A stretch of DNA of 64,000 nucleotides from Agrobacterium tumefaciens (GTDB taxonomy: Bacteria > Pseudomonadota > Alphaproteobacteria > Rhizobiales > Rhizobiaceae): contig NZ_JXQV01000006.1 of NCBI RefSeq assembly GCF_000834635.1, forward strand, positions 2,501 to 66,500. Reading direction: 5' to 3'. This document shows positions 54,507-63,687 of the stretch, piece after piece. The position numbers and the translations under genes were made by a program. Numbering within the stretch: the stretch's first letter is position 1; every line of letters begins with the position of its first letter. The notes below the pieces were generated by a model that was not told the DNA's origin, ran no database searches, and saw nothing but the letters and a program-made list of their open reading frames with translations.

Positions 54507-54531
54507 CTCATCTATCTTCCCTAGCCTGCGC

Positions 54532-54549
54532 GGCCGCAATTTTGCGGCC
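54532..54549. terminator. Second hairpin after the FabMG-like gene
   Basis: A perfect eight-base repeat GGCCGCAA / TTGCGGCC with a two-base centre, followed by a moderately T-rich stretch. It could be a back-up terminator for the plus-strand gene or serve the minus-strand gene that ends at 54727. Confidence 0.5.
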
Positions 54550-54726
54550 TCATTGTTCTTGTCATTACGATCATCAACTCCTATCCGGCACAAAACCGTG
54601 GCAAGCACTGGTCTAAGCCATTCGAACATGGCGACCCCTGCCCCGCATCATTGTCTGGATTAAGCCCGAAGCGGCCATTGGGCGCCGCAGAAATCAAACG
54701 CGACACGCCAATACACGCACTGAGCT

Positions 54727-55155
54727 TCACAATGCGCTGAATATCAGATGTGATGTGCCGTTCGATGTCTTGCGCACAGAATATCCTTTGAGATCAACCA
54801 CACCTCTGACAACCCGCCGCATGTTGGAAAAGCTGTCGAAGGTCACCGTATCCACCGGCTCATCGAAACGTACCGTCACAGAGTAGTGTGAGCCCGAACA
54901 CGACAATGCGGTGATTTCGCCCTTGAAGGCCTGCCCAAGATACCACCCCTGCACCCTTTGCTGACAATGAAACGGAGCCGGAGCCGAATCCGCCTTGGCC
55001 AGTCTGGCAGACAAGCTGTTCCAGTCGCGCGCGCCGTTCTGCCGGGCGACGAGCTCCAATGCCTGGGCGTGGCTTAAGACTGTACCGTCCTCGGCAAGGC
55101 CGCGCCTGAGAGATTTTGCATGCGCCTTAGCCTCTTCGATGGTTCTGACTGTCAT
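54727..55155 (-). CDS. Glyoxalase-related (Glyoxalase_8 type) protein
   Basis: 142-residue protein. The first 50 residues (TIEEAKAHAKSLRRGLAEDG, LSHAQALELVARQNGARDWNSL) match the small helical domain annotated as glyoxalase-related in many proteobacteria. The C-terminal part is beta-rich. No catalytic metal site of true glyoxalases is visible, so a detoxification role is unproven. It overlaps the MATE gene upstream by four bases and is coupled to it. Confidence 0.65.
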   Translation of the reverse strand: MTVRTIEEAKAHAKSLRRGLAEDGTVLSHAQALELVARQNGARDWNSLSARLAKADSAPAPFHCQQRVQGWYLGQAFKGEITALSCSGSHYSVTVRFDEPVDTVTFDSFSNMRRVVRGVVDLKGYSVRKTSNGTSHLIFSAL

Positions 55156-56546
55156 GACACATTCTCCACGGCGTTGAGTCCGATACCTGAGGCTCCATGC
55201 GCCTTCAGCGCAGTGGCAAGCAAAAGAGCTGCGATGATTGCGGTTACCGCATCGGCAAGCGGAAAGGCGAACCAGATCGCATCCGCGCCCAAAATTGCCG
55301 CAGTGGCTGCGATCAGGACAGGCAAGAGCACAAAAGGTTTGATCATGGTCAAAAGAGCAGCGCGGTCTGGTTGGCCAATGGCCTGAAAATAGAGGCCAAG
55401 CACGAGAACTGGTCCGGAGAAAAGATAGATCGCAGCCATCGGCCGAAGCATGCGACCCAATTCTTCGCTGACATGCGGATCGGCGACAAAGGCTGCTCCA
55501 ACCACGCTACCCTCGCTCAACAGCAAAACCTCGACAGAAAGACAGTAAAGCAGTGCTGTCGCTGCGGCGATGCGCAGAACCGCATTCGAACGGGTGTAGA
55601 GACGCGCACCAACATTGTGGCCGACGATGCTCTGCATTGCCATAGCGATAGCCATGATTGGCAAGAAGGCAAAGCCGAATATACGTGTTACGATGCCATA
55701 GGCGGCGATGCTCGTGGCATAATCAGCGCTACCAGCAAGACGTAAGGTGAGAACCACGCTGGCGGACGAAAAGGCTATTCCGATAAATCCCAGGCTGACG
55801 GGCGCGCCCAGCGCAACAATATGCCTCCAACCGGCGGTCCATCGGTTCTGCCACAGGCTGTTGAGCGGCATCATGCCGGAGAGGAACGGGCGCAATCCCG
55901 CCAGAAGCGCCAGTCCCAGCGCCTGCGCCAGAACCGTGCCCGTGGCAGAACCCGCGACGCCCAGCTCCAGCACCACGACAAGGATGTAGTTCAGCAGAAT
56001 GTTGATAAGCGTGACCCCGACCGATAGGAGCGCCATCGCCCCCGCCTTGCCTTCATTTCTCCAGGCATCGGCGTGGACACCCAACAGGAACTGGACCGGT
56101 GTTGCGCCTAGGGTGATGGCCAGAAAGGTCCAGACCATGTCAGCCACCGGGCCATCGGAGCCGGAAATGTTCCGGGCGAAACTCAACCCGCAGGTGAGGA
56201 AGGCGACAATCAACATCGACGCGATCATCAATGCAAGTCCATGAGCGCTGGCAAAGGTGGCATTGGCTGCATCGCGGTCATTACCACCAAGCTGTCGAGC
56301 CAGCAGGCTCGACATTCCACCGCTGACAAGGCTCGAAAGCGCGATTGTCAACATCAGGACCGGAAAGGCCATACCGATGGCCGCGATGGCTTGGGCGCCG
56401 ACAAAATGCCCCAGAAAGATAGCGTCGATAATACCCAGCATTCCGTTCATCACCATGATGGCGATCATAGGCAGTGCTGTGGCTACAAAAATCCTGCCTA
56501 GAGAGGCAGTTAGAAAGCGGTTTTCGGGCGATGGTCGCAAAGACAT
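55152..56546 (-). CDS. MATE family efflux transporter
   Basis: Multidrug or metabolite exporter of 464 residues in the inner membrane, driven by Na+ or H+. Twelve membrane segments are apparent, with family motifs in the first half (NGMLGIIDAIFLGHFVGAQA, SGGMSSLLARQLGGN) and a repeat in the second half (IFGFAFLPIMAIAMAMQSIVGHNVGA). The ATG at 56546 has GGAGGAG upstream; the frame has a GTG one codon earlier. Its substrate is unknown. Confidence 0.93.
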   Translation of the reverse strand: MSLRPSPENRFLTASLGRIFVATALPMIAIMVMNGMLGIIDAIFLGHFVGAQAIAAIGMAFPVLMLTIALSSLVSGGMSSLLARQLGGNDRDAANATFASAHGLALMIASMLIVAFLTCGLSFARNISGSDGPVADMVWTFLAITLGATPVQFLLGVHADAWRNEGKAGAMALLSVGVTLINILLNYILVVVLELGVAGSATGTVLAQALGLALLAGLRPFLSGMMPLNSLWQNRWTAGWRHIVALGAPVSLGFIGIAFSSASVVLTLRLAGSADYATSIAAYGIVTRIFGFAFLPIMAIAMAMQSIVGHNVGARLYTRSNAVLRIAAATALLYCLSVEVLLLSEGSVVGAAFVADPHVSEELGRMLRPMAAIYLFSGPVLVLGLYFQAIGQPDRAALLTMIKPFVLLPVLIAATAAILGADAIWFAFPLADAVTAIIAALLLATALKAHGASGIGLNAVENVS

Positions 56547-57029
56547 CACTCACTCCTCCAAAGAGGCATTTCATGTGGGATGGGAGCCTGCGTTGCCACC
56601 GACGAAATGCTTCGAGGGTGAGGACTATCTGTCTATACCGGGCTTCACCGTGACTTACGTCTGCAGGCGGCAGGTGCTCGGAACCTTCACCCTAACAACC
56701 ACCAGAGCCCAATCCTGTCAAGAGGAGCTGTTATCACTGCTGGCGGCCTGATCAAAGTAGTGATGAGGTATTATTGCGATTACAGCAATAAATTGGAAAC
56801 GATTGATGCAATTGCCTTTATTGATGGGCGCGAGCAATATCACGGTGTCACGGCAATACAGTATCCCCGATAGATACATTCCAGGAACCTAAACTGAACG
56901 AGAGCTTTTACCGTTAGCCTGCCACGGAACTGCTCTCAGCTAAGCGGCCGCCAAAATCACCGTCATCATCAGGCAACAGGCAACTGTCGCCGCACCCCCT
57001 CAACCCAGACAATCTCAGGAGTTCGTAAA
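56547..57029. other. Divergent intergenic region between MATE and hydrolase genes
   Basis: About 480 bases without a supportable gene. It must hold the promoters of both flanking genes and contains an inverted repeat at 56771-56791, listed separately. It is AT-richer than its surroundings around 56755-56900. Confidence 0.5.
56771..56791. promoter_or_regulatory. Inverted repeat, possible operator
   Basis: TTATTGC, seven bases, then GCAATAA: perfect seven-base arms in the divergent region between the MATE and hydrolase genes. It is suited to a dimeric regulator of MarR or TetR type, which is not encoded nearby. Confidence 0.45.
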
Positions 57030-57866
57030 ATGGGCTACATCACCACCACAGACGGCGTCGACATTTTCTTCAAGGATTGGGGTCCGAAGGACGCTCAGCC
57101 AATCGTATTCCACCATGGCTGGCCTCTTTCGTCAGACGATTGGGATGCACAGATGCTGTTCTTCATTTCCAAGGGTTACCGGGTGGTTGCCCATGACCGT
57201 CGCGGCCATGGCCGCTCGGCGCAGGTATCCGAAGGCCACGATATGGATCACTATGCCGCTGACGCCTTTGCAGTAGCTGAGCATCTGAATCTCAGAAATG
57301 CCGTCCATATCGGCCATTCCACAGGTGGCGGTGAAGTTGCCCGTTATGTTGCCAAGCATGGCGAACCCGCTGGCCGCGTTGCCAAGGCTGTTCTCGTATC
57401 CGCCGTCCCACCGCTGATGCTGAAGACAGAAAGCAACCCCGAAGGTCTTCCCATGGAAGTCTTTGATGGTTTCCGCTCGGCACTCGCCGCCAACCGCGCA
57501 CAGTTCTTCCGCGATGTTCCCTCAGGCCCATTCTACGGCTTCAACCGGGATGGTGCGACCGTGCACGAAGGTGTCATCCAGAATTGGTGGCGTCAGGGCA
57601 TGATGGGCAGCGCCAAGGCGCATTATGATGGCATCAAGGCGTTTTCGGAAACCGACCAGACCGAAGATCTGAAGGCCATCAGCGTTCCGACGCTGGTTCT
57701 CCATGGTGAAGACGACCAGATCGTTCCGATTGCCGATGCAGCCCACAAAGCCATCAAGCTTCTGAAGAACGGCACGATCAAAACCTACCCCGGCTTCTCC
57801 CACGGCATGCTGACCGTGAATGCCGATGTTTTGAACGCTGATCTTCAGGCCTTTATCAAGGGTTGA
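57030..57866 (+). CDS. Alpha/beta hydrolase, non-haem chloroperoxidase-like
   Basis: 278-residue hydrolase of the bacterial non-haem haloperoxidase/aryl esterase group. The nucleophile elbow is GHSTGGGEVARY (Ser near 96), the oxyanion region is FHHGWPLSSDDWD (about 28-40), the acid is Asp in LVLHGEDDQIVPI and the base is His in FSHGMLTV. It probably acts as an esterase or perhydrolase; halogenation activity of the family is an in vitro observation. CAGGAG precedes the ATG. Confidence 0.9.
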   Translation: MGYITTTDGVDIFFKDWGPKDAQPIVFHHGWPLSSDDWDAQMLFFISKGYRVVAHDRRGHGRSAQVSEGHDMDHYAADAFAVAEHLNLRNAVHIGHSTGGGEVARYVAKHGEPAGRVAKAVLVSAVPPLMLKTESNPEGLPMEVFDGFRSALAANRAQFFRDVPSGPFYGFNRDGATVHEGVIQNWWRQGMMGSAKAHYDGIKAFSETDQTEDLKAISVPTLVLHGEDDQIVPIADAAHKAIKLLKNGTIKTYPGFSHGMLTVNADVLNADLQAFIKG

Positions 57867-57889
57867 CGCATCGATCCTGCGCGCTCCGT

Positions 57890-57915
57890 CGCCACCCCAC
57901 GGTTTTGGGGTGGCG
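57890..57915 (+). terminator. Hairpin after the hydrolase gene
   Basis: A perfect 10-base inverted repeat CGCCACCCCA / TGGGGTGGCG with a six-base loop, 23 bases after the stop codon. No T run follows, so it is a weak or factor-dependent terminator or a message stabiliser. Confidence 0.55.
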
Positions 57916-58013
57916 GCGCGCAGATGTCCTTATCCGCTCCACGCGTTAAAGGACCGGAACTTCGGTTCACCGCTGGCGTTTGCTTGTTGATGAAACCAAG
58001 CGGGATTACCCAT

Positions 58014-58196
58014 ATGACCAAAGACAATGCAGCCCAGGAATCCATCGAGGGAAAAGACGAAAAGAACCCTCCCGCGGTCGATAATCCGCCAGCGGGGCCC
58101 CACGCCAAGGAAAGCTTGACGGATAAGAGCAAAACGCCGGGCGCAGGCTCGCTTCCGGAAGATGATGCCGACGAGGTCAGCCCCGGCGGAAGCTGA
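58014..58196 (+). CDS. Small hydrophilic hypothetical protein
   Basis: 60 residues, highly charged and rich in P, D, E, K and G (starts MTKDNAAQESIEGKDEKN, ends EDDADEVSPGGS), so probably disordered. GCGGGA lies before the ATG at 58014. The frame is open upstream to 57924, but that part crosses the region after the hairpin and looks non-coding. Similar short disordered proteins are common in rhizobia, some linked to stress. Confidence 0.6.
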   Translation: MTKDNAAQESIEGKDEKNPPAVDNPPAGPHAKESLTDKSKTPGAGSLPEDDADEVSPGGS

Positions 58197-58436
58197 GGCG
58201 AATGCCACAATTTCGAGCCCTGCGGTTGATCATAAAGCTGCGGGGCTTGGCCAAATTTCCGACAAAATTCCATTTTTCGACGCCCGAAGTGCGTCAATGC
58301 GATTGACCGCGTGAGTAACAAAATTTACAACATTGCTAACGCCTTTTTGACTATTTGCAAATTAGCGCAGCCAACGCTGTCGCTTAAACCGAATTTTTTG
58401 ATAAGCTGTGCGAGATCAACGCAATAGCGAGCTACA

Positions 58437-59774
58437 TTGTTAACGAATGCCAGAGCAGGTTCGATTGCGCGAACCAAGAAACAACAGCTTCAACACCTAC
58501 AGTTCATCTGTCGTATAGCACTTCCAGTTGGTGTTTTCGTCAGTGGTCTGTGGCTTGTATTCTTCGCGTTCCTCGAAAACTGGCCGCTGGTCTTGGTCGA
58601 GGGGCTGCTTTTCGCGACCATCTCGGGTGGTTGGCTGGCGGCGCGCCAAGGTTACATGTCCTTGGGAATGCTCATCTCTCAAGTCGCCTGCGTCCTGTTC
58701 ATCTTTGGTTTTTCATTGTTGTTTGATGTGCCCAACGAGGCGGCACCCCGCGTTTCGCATATCTATTTCCTCATCGTAGCGCTCGCAGGCTTCGTCAACC
58801 ACCAGCTTGATCCCAGTCGCTTCCAGTTGGGCATTATCGCGACGTCGATTGCAGGGTTTATTCTGTTTTCCGCCTCCGCCTTGGATACAAATCTTGCAAC
58901 GCCATTGCCGGATGATGTGCGAGCCATCACGTCGTGGGTGAACGCCGCAATGTCGGTACTGCTTTTGTGCGGTGGCCTCATGCTGGTCCAATACAAGCTT
59001 GGTCCCGAAAGCAGATATGTCCGCGAATTGCGCCACGCACTGGCAAAGAAGCAATTCGAGCTGTTCCTGCAGCCGCAGGTCGACCACGCAGGTAATGTCA
59101 TCGGCGCAGAGGCCTTGCTGCGATGGAAGCATCCGCGTCTGGGCTACATTCCCCCTGACGAGTTTATTCCGGTCGCAGAGCGCGCAAGGCTGATGCCTGG
59201 CATTGGCGGGTGGGTGCTGGATACAAGTATCGAAACACTTCGCCAATGGCGTGACCGACCCGAGACAAGAGATCTCGCCCTGTCAGTCAATGTCAGCCCC
59301 GACCAACTGTTTCAGGAAGACTTCGTGCCGCGCGTCGTAGCAGCACTGTCGCAAGCCTGCGTCGAACCGCACTTGCTCAAGCTTGAATTGACGGAAACGA
59401 TGTTCGTGAGCGAGGTGGATCAACTGATCAGCAAGATCAGGACGTTGAAACAGCACGGCATCAACATCGCCCTTGATGATTTCGGCACCGGCTATTCAAG
59501 CCTGAGCTACCTTCAGGAACTGCCGCTCCAGCAGCTAAAGATCGACCGCAGCTTCGTGTGGGCTGTCTCGACAGAGCGCGGTGCCAGACTGGCACGCAAC
59601 ATCTGCAAGATGGGGCATGATCTCGGCCTTCAAATCCTGGCGGAAGGAATTGAGACCGAGGAACAATACAGGTTCATGCTGGACTGCGGCTGCAGCGCCT
59701 TTCAGGGCTATTACTTCGGCCGCCCGGTGGCGAGCGATGCGCTGACACGACAGGTACTTCTGTCAGCCAGCTAG
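58437..59774 (+). CDS. Membrane-anchored EAL domain protein (cyclic-di-GMP phosphodiesterase)
   Basis: 445-residue protein that probably degrades cyclic-di-GMP. The N-terminal half (about 20-190) has six membrane segments (ALPVGVFVSGLWLVFF, VACVLFIFGFSLLF) and may sense a signal. The EAL domain follows directly, with no GGDEF domain between. Catalytic motifs appear intact: EALLRW (the EAL signature, about 221-226), ELTETMF, DDFGTGYSSLSYL, KIDRSFV and EGIETEEQ. The start seems to be a TTG at 58437, as no ATG is available before the membrane region. Confidence 0.9.
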   Translation: MLTNARAGSIARTKKQQLQHLQFICRIALPVGVFVSGLWLVFFAFLENWPLVLVEGLLFATISGGWLAARQGYMSLGMLISQVACVLFIFGFSLLFDVPNEAAPRVSHIYFLIVALAGFVNHQLDPSRFQLGIIATSIAGFILFSASALDTNLATPLPDDVRAITSWVNAAMSVLLLCGGLMLVQYKLGPESRYVRELRHALAKKQFELFLQPQVDHAGNVIGAEALLRWKHPRLGYIPPDEFIPVAERARLMPGIGGWVLDTSIETLRQWRDRPETRDLALSVNVSPDQLFQEDFVPRVVAALSQACVEPHLLKLELTETMFVSEVDQLISKIRTLKQHGINIALDDFGTGYSSLSYLQELPLQQLKIDRSFVWAVSTERGARLARNICKMGHDLGLQILAEGIETEEQYRFMLDCGCSAFQGYYFGRPVASDALTRQVLLSAS

Positions 59775-59804
59775 ATACAGATTTGAGCGGTTGCGGCGCA
59801 CCCG

Positions 59805-60296
59805 TCAGAGCTGGCGATAGCCACGCTTGAAGTAGATCAACGCTTCTTCGCCGGCGCTGACGACCGTATCGATAACGTCACAGATCAGAATGTCATGTGT
59901 GCCGCCATCATGGATGGTGCGAATGCGGCAATCGAAGGAGCAAAGCGCACCAGCAAGTACCGGCGCGCCGGTTTGCAACGTGCTCCATTCTCCAGCAGCA
60001 AAGCGGACATCCACAGGCGTCTTGCCGCCGAAAAGACTGCTCAACTGCTCCTGATCTGCCGCCAGCGTGTTGACGCAGATGACGCCGTTTCCGACGACGG
60101 ATTTATAGGCCGAGGAATTGCGGTTCAGGCACACCAGCACGGTGGGTGGACTGTCTGAAACGCTGCAAACGGCTGTGGCCGCAAAACCGGCTCTGCCTTC
60201 CGGGCCGTCAGTCGTGACGATATTGACAGCGCCTGCCAGTTGCGACATGGCATTGCGAAAATCCAGGCTGCGCTGCTCGGCAGTCTTCGTCTCCAT
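59805..60296 (-). CDS. rutF: FMN reductase RutF
   Basis: Flavin reductase of 163 residues that supplies reduced FMN to RutA. The match to E. coli RutF is close: [52 protein letters not shown] and [17 protein letters not shown] lies five bases before the ATG at 60296. An earlier ATG at 60329 also has a ribosome-like site and would add 11 residues. It is separated from rutD by about 90 bases but on the same strand. Confidence 0.92.
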   Translation of the reverse strand: METKTAEQRSLDFRNAMSQLAGAVNIVTTDGPEGRAGFAATAVCSVSDSPPTVLVCLNRNSSAYKSVVGNGVICVNTLAADQEQLSSLFGGKTPVDVRFAAGEWSTLQTGAPVLAGALCSFDCRIRTIHDGGTHDILICDVIDTVVSAGEEALIYFKRGYRQL

Positions 60297-60388
60297 TGTA
60301 GCTTCCTTATCCAGAGACAATGTCTGCATCTAAACAAACCTTCCTAACAAAACATCAAACGAAATCAAGCACATTGGAACGACCTTGA

Positions 60389-61177
60389 TCAGGCCGCTGC
60401 CGGAGCGAGGAGAAATTTCTCGAGGCTAGCGTTAAAAAGCTCCGCGCAGGTAATGTTGACGGCATGGGCGCCTTCATCGAGCAGAACCAGCTCAGCATGT
60501 GGTATGCCGTCTGCAAGCCTTATAGAGCGCGTATAGGGCACAAGCAGGTCATCCCTAGCGGCAATGACCAATGTGCGGTTTTCGATCTCACCAAGACGCG
60601 CATCCACATCAAAGGCCCTGAGTGCCGCAATGCGGCGCAGCACATTGTCCTTGCCCTGGAAATGCGTGACCCCATGGGCATCATCCCGGGCAAGCCGCTC
60701 TGCATTTTCCGACATCCAGGCAGCCGGATAAAGAAACAGCGGCTGCGCCTTCACGAATGCCTCGACGCCGGAATTTTCCAGCAACGAGATACGCGCATCG
60801 AAACACCGCCCGGAGTGGGGATCGGCCTTGCTCCACGCATTGATCAAAACGAGCCGGTCGATGAAGCCGGGCCTGCGCAATGCGAGATCCAACCCGATCA
60901 GGCCACCCAGCGCATGGCCAACGAAGTGGCAACTCTTCAGATCAAGTTTGTCCGCGATCTCAATCACGTCGTCGGCCATGGCGGAAATACCATGACCCTG
61001 CGGCACCACACCGCCTGTTCTGCCGGTGCCCCTGTGGTCATAGACCACCACGCGGAAATGCCTTTGCAGCATCTCCATTTGCGGTTCGAAATAGGATGCG
61101 GAACCGCCCAGCCCCGAGGACAGAAAAATCGTCTCCGCCTCAGGCTCTTCGCGGCCGAGAACCTCGAAATACATCAT
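60389..61177 (-). CDS. rutD: Aminoacrylate hydrolase RutD
   Basis: Alpha/beta hydrolase of 262 residues. In the Rut pathway it speeds removal of aminoacrylate to malonic semialdehyde and ammonia. Visible motifs are SSGLGGSASYFEPQ, DHRGTGRTGG, the elbow position CHFVGHALGGLIG, and acid/base in AARDDLLVPY and EGAHAVNI. The elbow reads GHALGG, with Ala in place of the nucleophilic Ser, as in other RutD proteins as I recall. It lies 15 bases after rutC. Confidence 0.92.
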   Translation of the reverse strand: MMYFEVLGREEPEAETIFLSSGLGGSASYFEPQMEMLQRHFRVVVYDHRGTGRTGGVVPQGHGISAMADDVIEIADKLDLKSCHFVGHALGGLIGLDLALRRPGFIDRLVLINAWSKADPHSGRCFDARISLLENSGVEAFVKAQPLFLYPAAWMSENAERLARDDAHGVTHFQGKDNVLRRIAALRAFDVDARLGEIENRTLVIAARDDLLVPYTRSIRLADGIPHAELVLLDEGAHAVNITCAELFNASLEKFLLAPAAA

Positions 61178-61192
61178 TGTGCCGCCCAGCCC

Positions 61193-61579
61193 CTATGCGC
61201 CGATATGGGCGACGGTCGCAATCTCGATCAGTGCGTCTGGCTTGACCAGTCCGCACAGAATGCAATAGCGCGCCGGTTTGTCTCCCGGGAAGTATTCGGC
61301 ATAGACGGCATTGACCGCCTGGTAATTCGCCCAATCCGTAATGAAAATGTGGTTCATGGTAACATCGTCCATGGTGCCGCCAGCGGTTTCGATCACCGAT
61401 TTGATGGTTTCCAGAACGTGCCGGGTCTGCGCACCGGCGTCGCCCACATGCACAACGTCATTGTTCTTGTCGAATGGCAGCGTTCCAGAAACATAGACAA
61501 CGCCATTGGCCAATGTGCCGGGCGAAAAGGGCGCGATGGGCTTGGATGTGCCTTCCGGCACGATGATGGTCTTTGGCAT
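61193..61579 (-). CDS. rutC: Aminoacrylate peracid reductase/deaminase RutC
   Basis: RidA/YjgF family protein of 128 residues that acts on 3-aminoacrylate from uracil breakdown. Family features: [21 protein letters not shown], a substrate-binding Arg in [14 protein letters not shown] (about 103-116) and the final EIATVAHIG. It sits between rutB and rutD. Confidence 0.95.
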   Translation of the reverse strand: MPKTIIVPEGTSKPIAPFSPGTLANGVVYVSGTLPFDKNNDVVHVGDAGAQTRHVLETIKSVIETAGGTMDDVTMNHIFITDWANYQAVNAVYAEYFPGDKPARYCILCGLVKPDALIEIATVAHIGA

Positions 61580-61606
61580 GATTTTGTTCTCCTCTGATGG
61601 AATGGA

Positions 61607-62344
61607 TCAAGCGTCAATGGGTTCAGCTTGCGAGATCACGGCGCAGAAATCATTTGTCGTCGCAACCCAGCCGAAGAATTTCTCGACATTGTAGACCGTC
61701 GCCTGCTGAATGAAGTCTGGGCCCAGATGGTGGGTCGCGTCCTCCAGCATCACGCCGAAATATTCGAGATGAAACGCATCCCGCAGCGAGCTTTCCACGC
61801 AGACATTGGTCGCTATGCCAACGAAGACCAGATTTCTGATGCCTCTGGCACGCAGGACGCTGTCCATATTGGTGTTGAAGAAGCCGCTATAGCGGGTCTT
61901 CGGCACCACGATATCACCCGGCTGCGGTTGCAGCTCGTCCACGATGGCGTAATCCCAGGTACCCTTGGCCAGCAGCTTGCCCTGAAGCTCAGGGCGTGCT
62001 CGCATGGTTTTCAGCGCATTGGATTTGTGCCAGTTGGGGGAGCCCGGCCCCCCCGCCTCGACATAATCGCTATCCCAGCCATTCTGGAAATAGATGACCT
62101 GAACGCCCCCTGCCCTCGCCGCCTTCAGCGTTTTGTCGATATTGGCGATGGTCGATTTTGCGCCTGATATGTCAAACCCGGCAAGATCGACATAGCCACC
62201 TTCCGTGGAGTAGGCATTTTGCATATCCACCACCACAACCGCCGTCTCGCTCGCCTTCAGCGAGATTGGCTCAGGCCGCGCAGGCAGCGTTACGTTTTTC
62301 GAGCGGCTTTCCGGTGGCTCGTAGCCCGCAACCACAGAGCTCAT
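61607..62344 (-). CDS. rutB: Peroxyureidoacrylate/ureidoacrylate amidohydrolase RutB
   Basis: Isochorismatase-like cysteine hydrolase of 245 residues that splits ureidoacrylate to aminoacrylate, carbon dioxide and ammonia. The Asp-Lys-Cys triad is visible as [17 protein letters not shown] (Asp near 38), [13 protein letters not shown] and [17 protein letters not shown] (Cys near 180). It overlaps rutA by four bases. Confidence 0.96.
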   Translation of the reverse strand: MSSVVAGYEPPESRSKNVTLPARPEPISLKASETAVVVVDMQNAYSTEGGYVDLAGFDISGAKSTIANIDKTLKAARAGGVQVIYFQNGWDSDYVEAGGPGSPNWHKSNALKTMRARPELQGKLLAKGTWDYAIVDELQPQPGDIVVPKTRYSGFFNTNMDSVLRARGIRNLVFVGIATNVCVESSLRDAFHLEYFGVMLEDATHHLGPDFIQQATVYNVEKFFGWVATTNDFCAVISQAEPIDA

Positions 62345-63432
62345 TCAGCGGCCTCCAAAGCGTCGCAGATGTGCTTTCGGCTTTTCATAAGGGGCTGCAC
62401 GAACTGACCGAATTTCTCAATACCTTCGACAAAGTCGTCAAAGGTGAGCATGACACCGCCGGTCCCTGGCACTTCGCTCATCTCGTCCAGCATGGCCGCC
62501 ACCTCCTCATAGGAGCCGATGATCGTGCCCATATTGATGTTGACGGCGGAGACGGGGTTGGACATGTGGCGCACATTGGTATCCGCACCCGATTTTTTAT
62601 CCGCCGAACTTTGCAGACCGAGCCATTTGATCGCCTCCTGATCTGCGCCCGCCTTATAGTGTTCCCACTTTGCCCAGGCATCCTCTGACTTTTCCTCGGC
62701 CAAAACCATGGTCAGCACGAAGGAGCGGACATCGCGACCCGTCTTTTGCGTGGCTGCCAACAGGCGTTCATTGGTAGGCGCGAAGGCTTTCGGCGTATTG
62801 ACGCCAACGCCGAAGCAAAAGCTGTAATCGGCAAACTTCGCCGAAAATTCCATGCCCTTGTCGGAAGAACCGGCACAGATCAGCTTCACGTCTCCTTCCG
62901 GCACCGGCTTCATTCGGCAATCATCCATAGTGAAATATTTGCCCTTCAAATCCGATTGGCCTGTGGAAAGCAGGTCTTTCAGAACGGTGCTGTATTCGCT
63001 GAGATATTCGTAGCGGTCGCCGAAATAATCATCGCCGGGCCACAGGCCCATCTGGCTATATTCCGGCCTTTGCCATCCCGTGACCAGATTGATGCCAAAG
63101 CGGCCGCCTGAAATGGAATCGATGGTCGTGGCCATGCGGGCGACAATGGCGGGCGGCATGACCAGAGTGGCTGTCGTGCCGAATAGCTTGATCTTCGATG
63201 TAACGGCTGCAAGACCCGCCATCAGGGTAAAGGATTCGAGATTATAGTCCCAGAATTCGGTCTTCCCGCCAAAGCCCCGCAGCTTGATCATCGATAGCGC
63301 GAAATCGAAGCCATATTTCTCGGCGGCAAGTGTGATCTGCTTATTCAGCTCAAAGCTCGGCTTATATTGCGGAGCATTCTCCGACAAAAGCCAGCCATTG
63401 TTTCCGATTGGAATAAAAACACCTATTTCCAT
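62341..63432 (-). CDS. rutA: Pyrimidine monooxygenase RutA
   Basis: Flavin-dependent luciferase-family enzyme of 363 residues that opens the uracil or thymine ring between N3 and C4, starting pyrimidine use as nitrogen source. The match to E. coli RutA is very close ([28 protein letters not shown]-type start, [40 protein letters not shown]). The ATG at 63432 has GGAGGT four bases upstream, while the frame's GTG one codon earlier lacks spacing. It is the first gene of rutABCDF. Confidence 0.97.
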   Translation of the reverse strand: MEIGVFIPIGNNGWLLSENAPQYKPSFELNKQITLAAEKYGFDFALSMIKLRGFGGKTEFWDYNLESFTLMAGLAAVTSKIKLFGTTATLVMPPAIVARMATTIDSISGGRFGINLVTGWQRPEYSQMGLWPGDDYFGDRYEYLSEYSTVLKDLLSTGQSDLKGKYFTMDDCRMKPVPEGDVKLICAGSSDKGMEFSAKFADYSFCFGVGVNTPKAFAPTNERLLAATQKTGRDVRSFVLTMVLAEEKSEDAWAKWEHYKAGADQEAIKWLGLQSSADKKSGADTNVRHMSNPVSAVNINMGTIIGSYEEVAAMLDEMSEVPGTGGVMLTFDDFVEGIEKFGQFVQPLMKSRKHICDALEAAE

Positions 63433-63546
63433 CACGACCTCCAGTTCGGTTTCTCATATTGAGTGTCGGAAAAGGAAAAGCAGTTTTCGTGCCAGTTTGT
63501 GATCTTCTATGAAATCAATGACTTGCTGGAAGGCTTGGGAGATGGT

Positions 63547-63581
63547 TTTATCAAATGATAAAAAATTTATCGGATGATAAA
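63547..63581. promoter_or_regulatory. Two tandem palindromes upstream of rutA
   Basis: TTTATC-N4-GATAAA occurs twice (63547-63562 and 63566-63581), centres 19 bases apart. Both are perfect six-base palindromes and lie about 115-150 bases before rutA. They look like a double operator. They do not match the E. coli RutR site, so the regulator is unknown. Confidence 0.7.
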
Positions 63582-63687
63582 TTTCCTGCTCATTTTGTCA
63601 TCATTTCTGGCTAGCTGTTGATACCGGCCCACTTCGTGGGGCCGGCTGTGTATCGTCGATCTGTGTCGCTGCCAGGGATGGCTTCAA

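Noticed and set aside
63547-63581. Tandem palindromes as a RutR site
   Set aside because: The sequence does not fit the TTGACCA/TGGTCAA type site of E. coli RutR; kept only as an operator for an unknown regulator.
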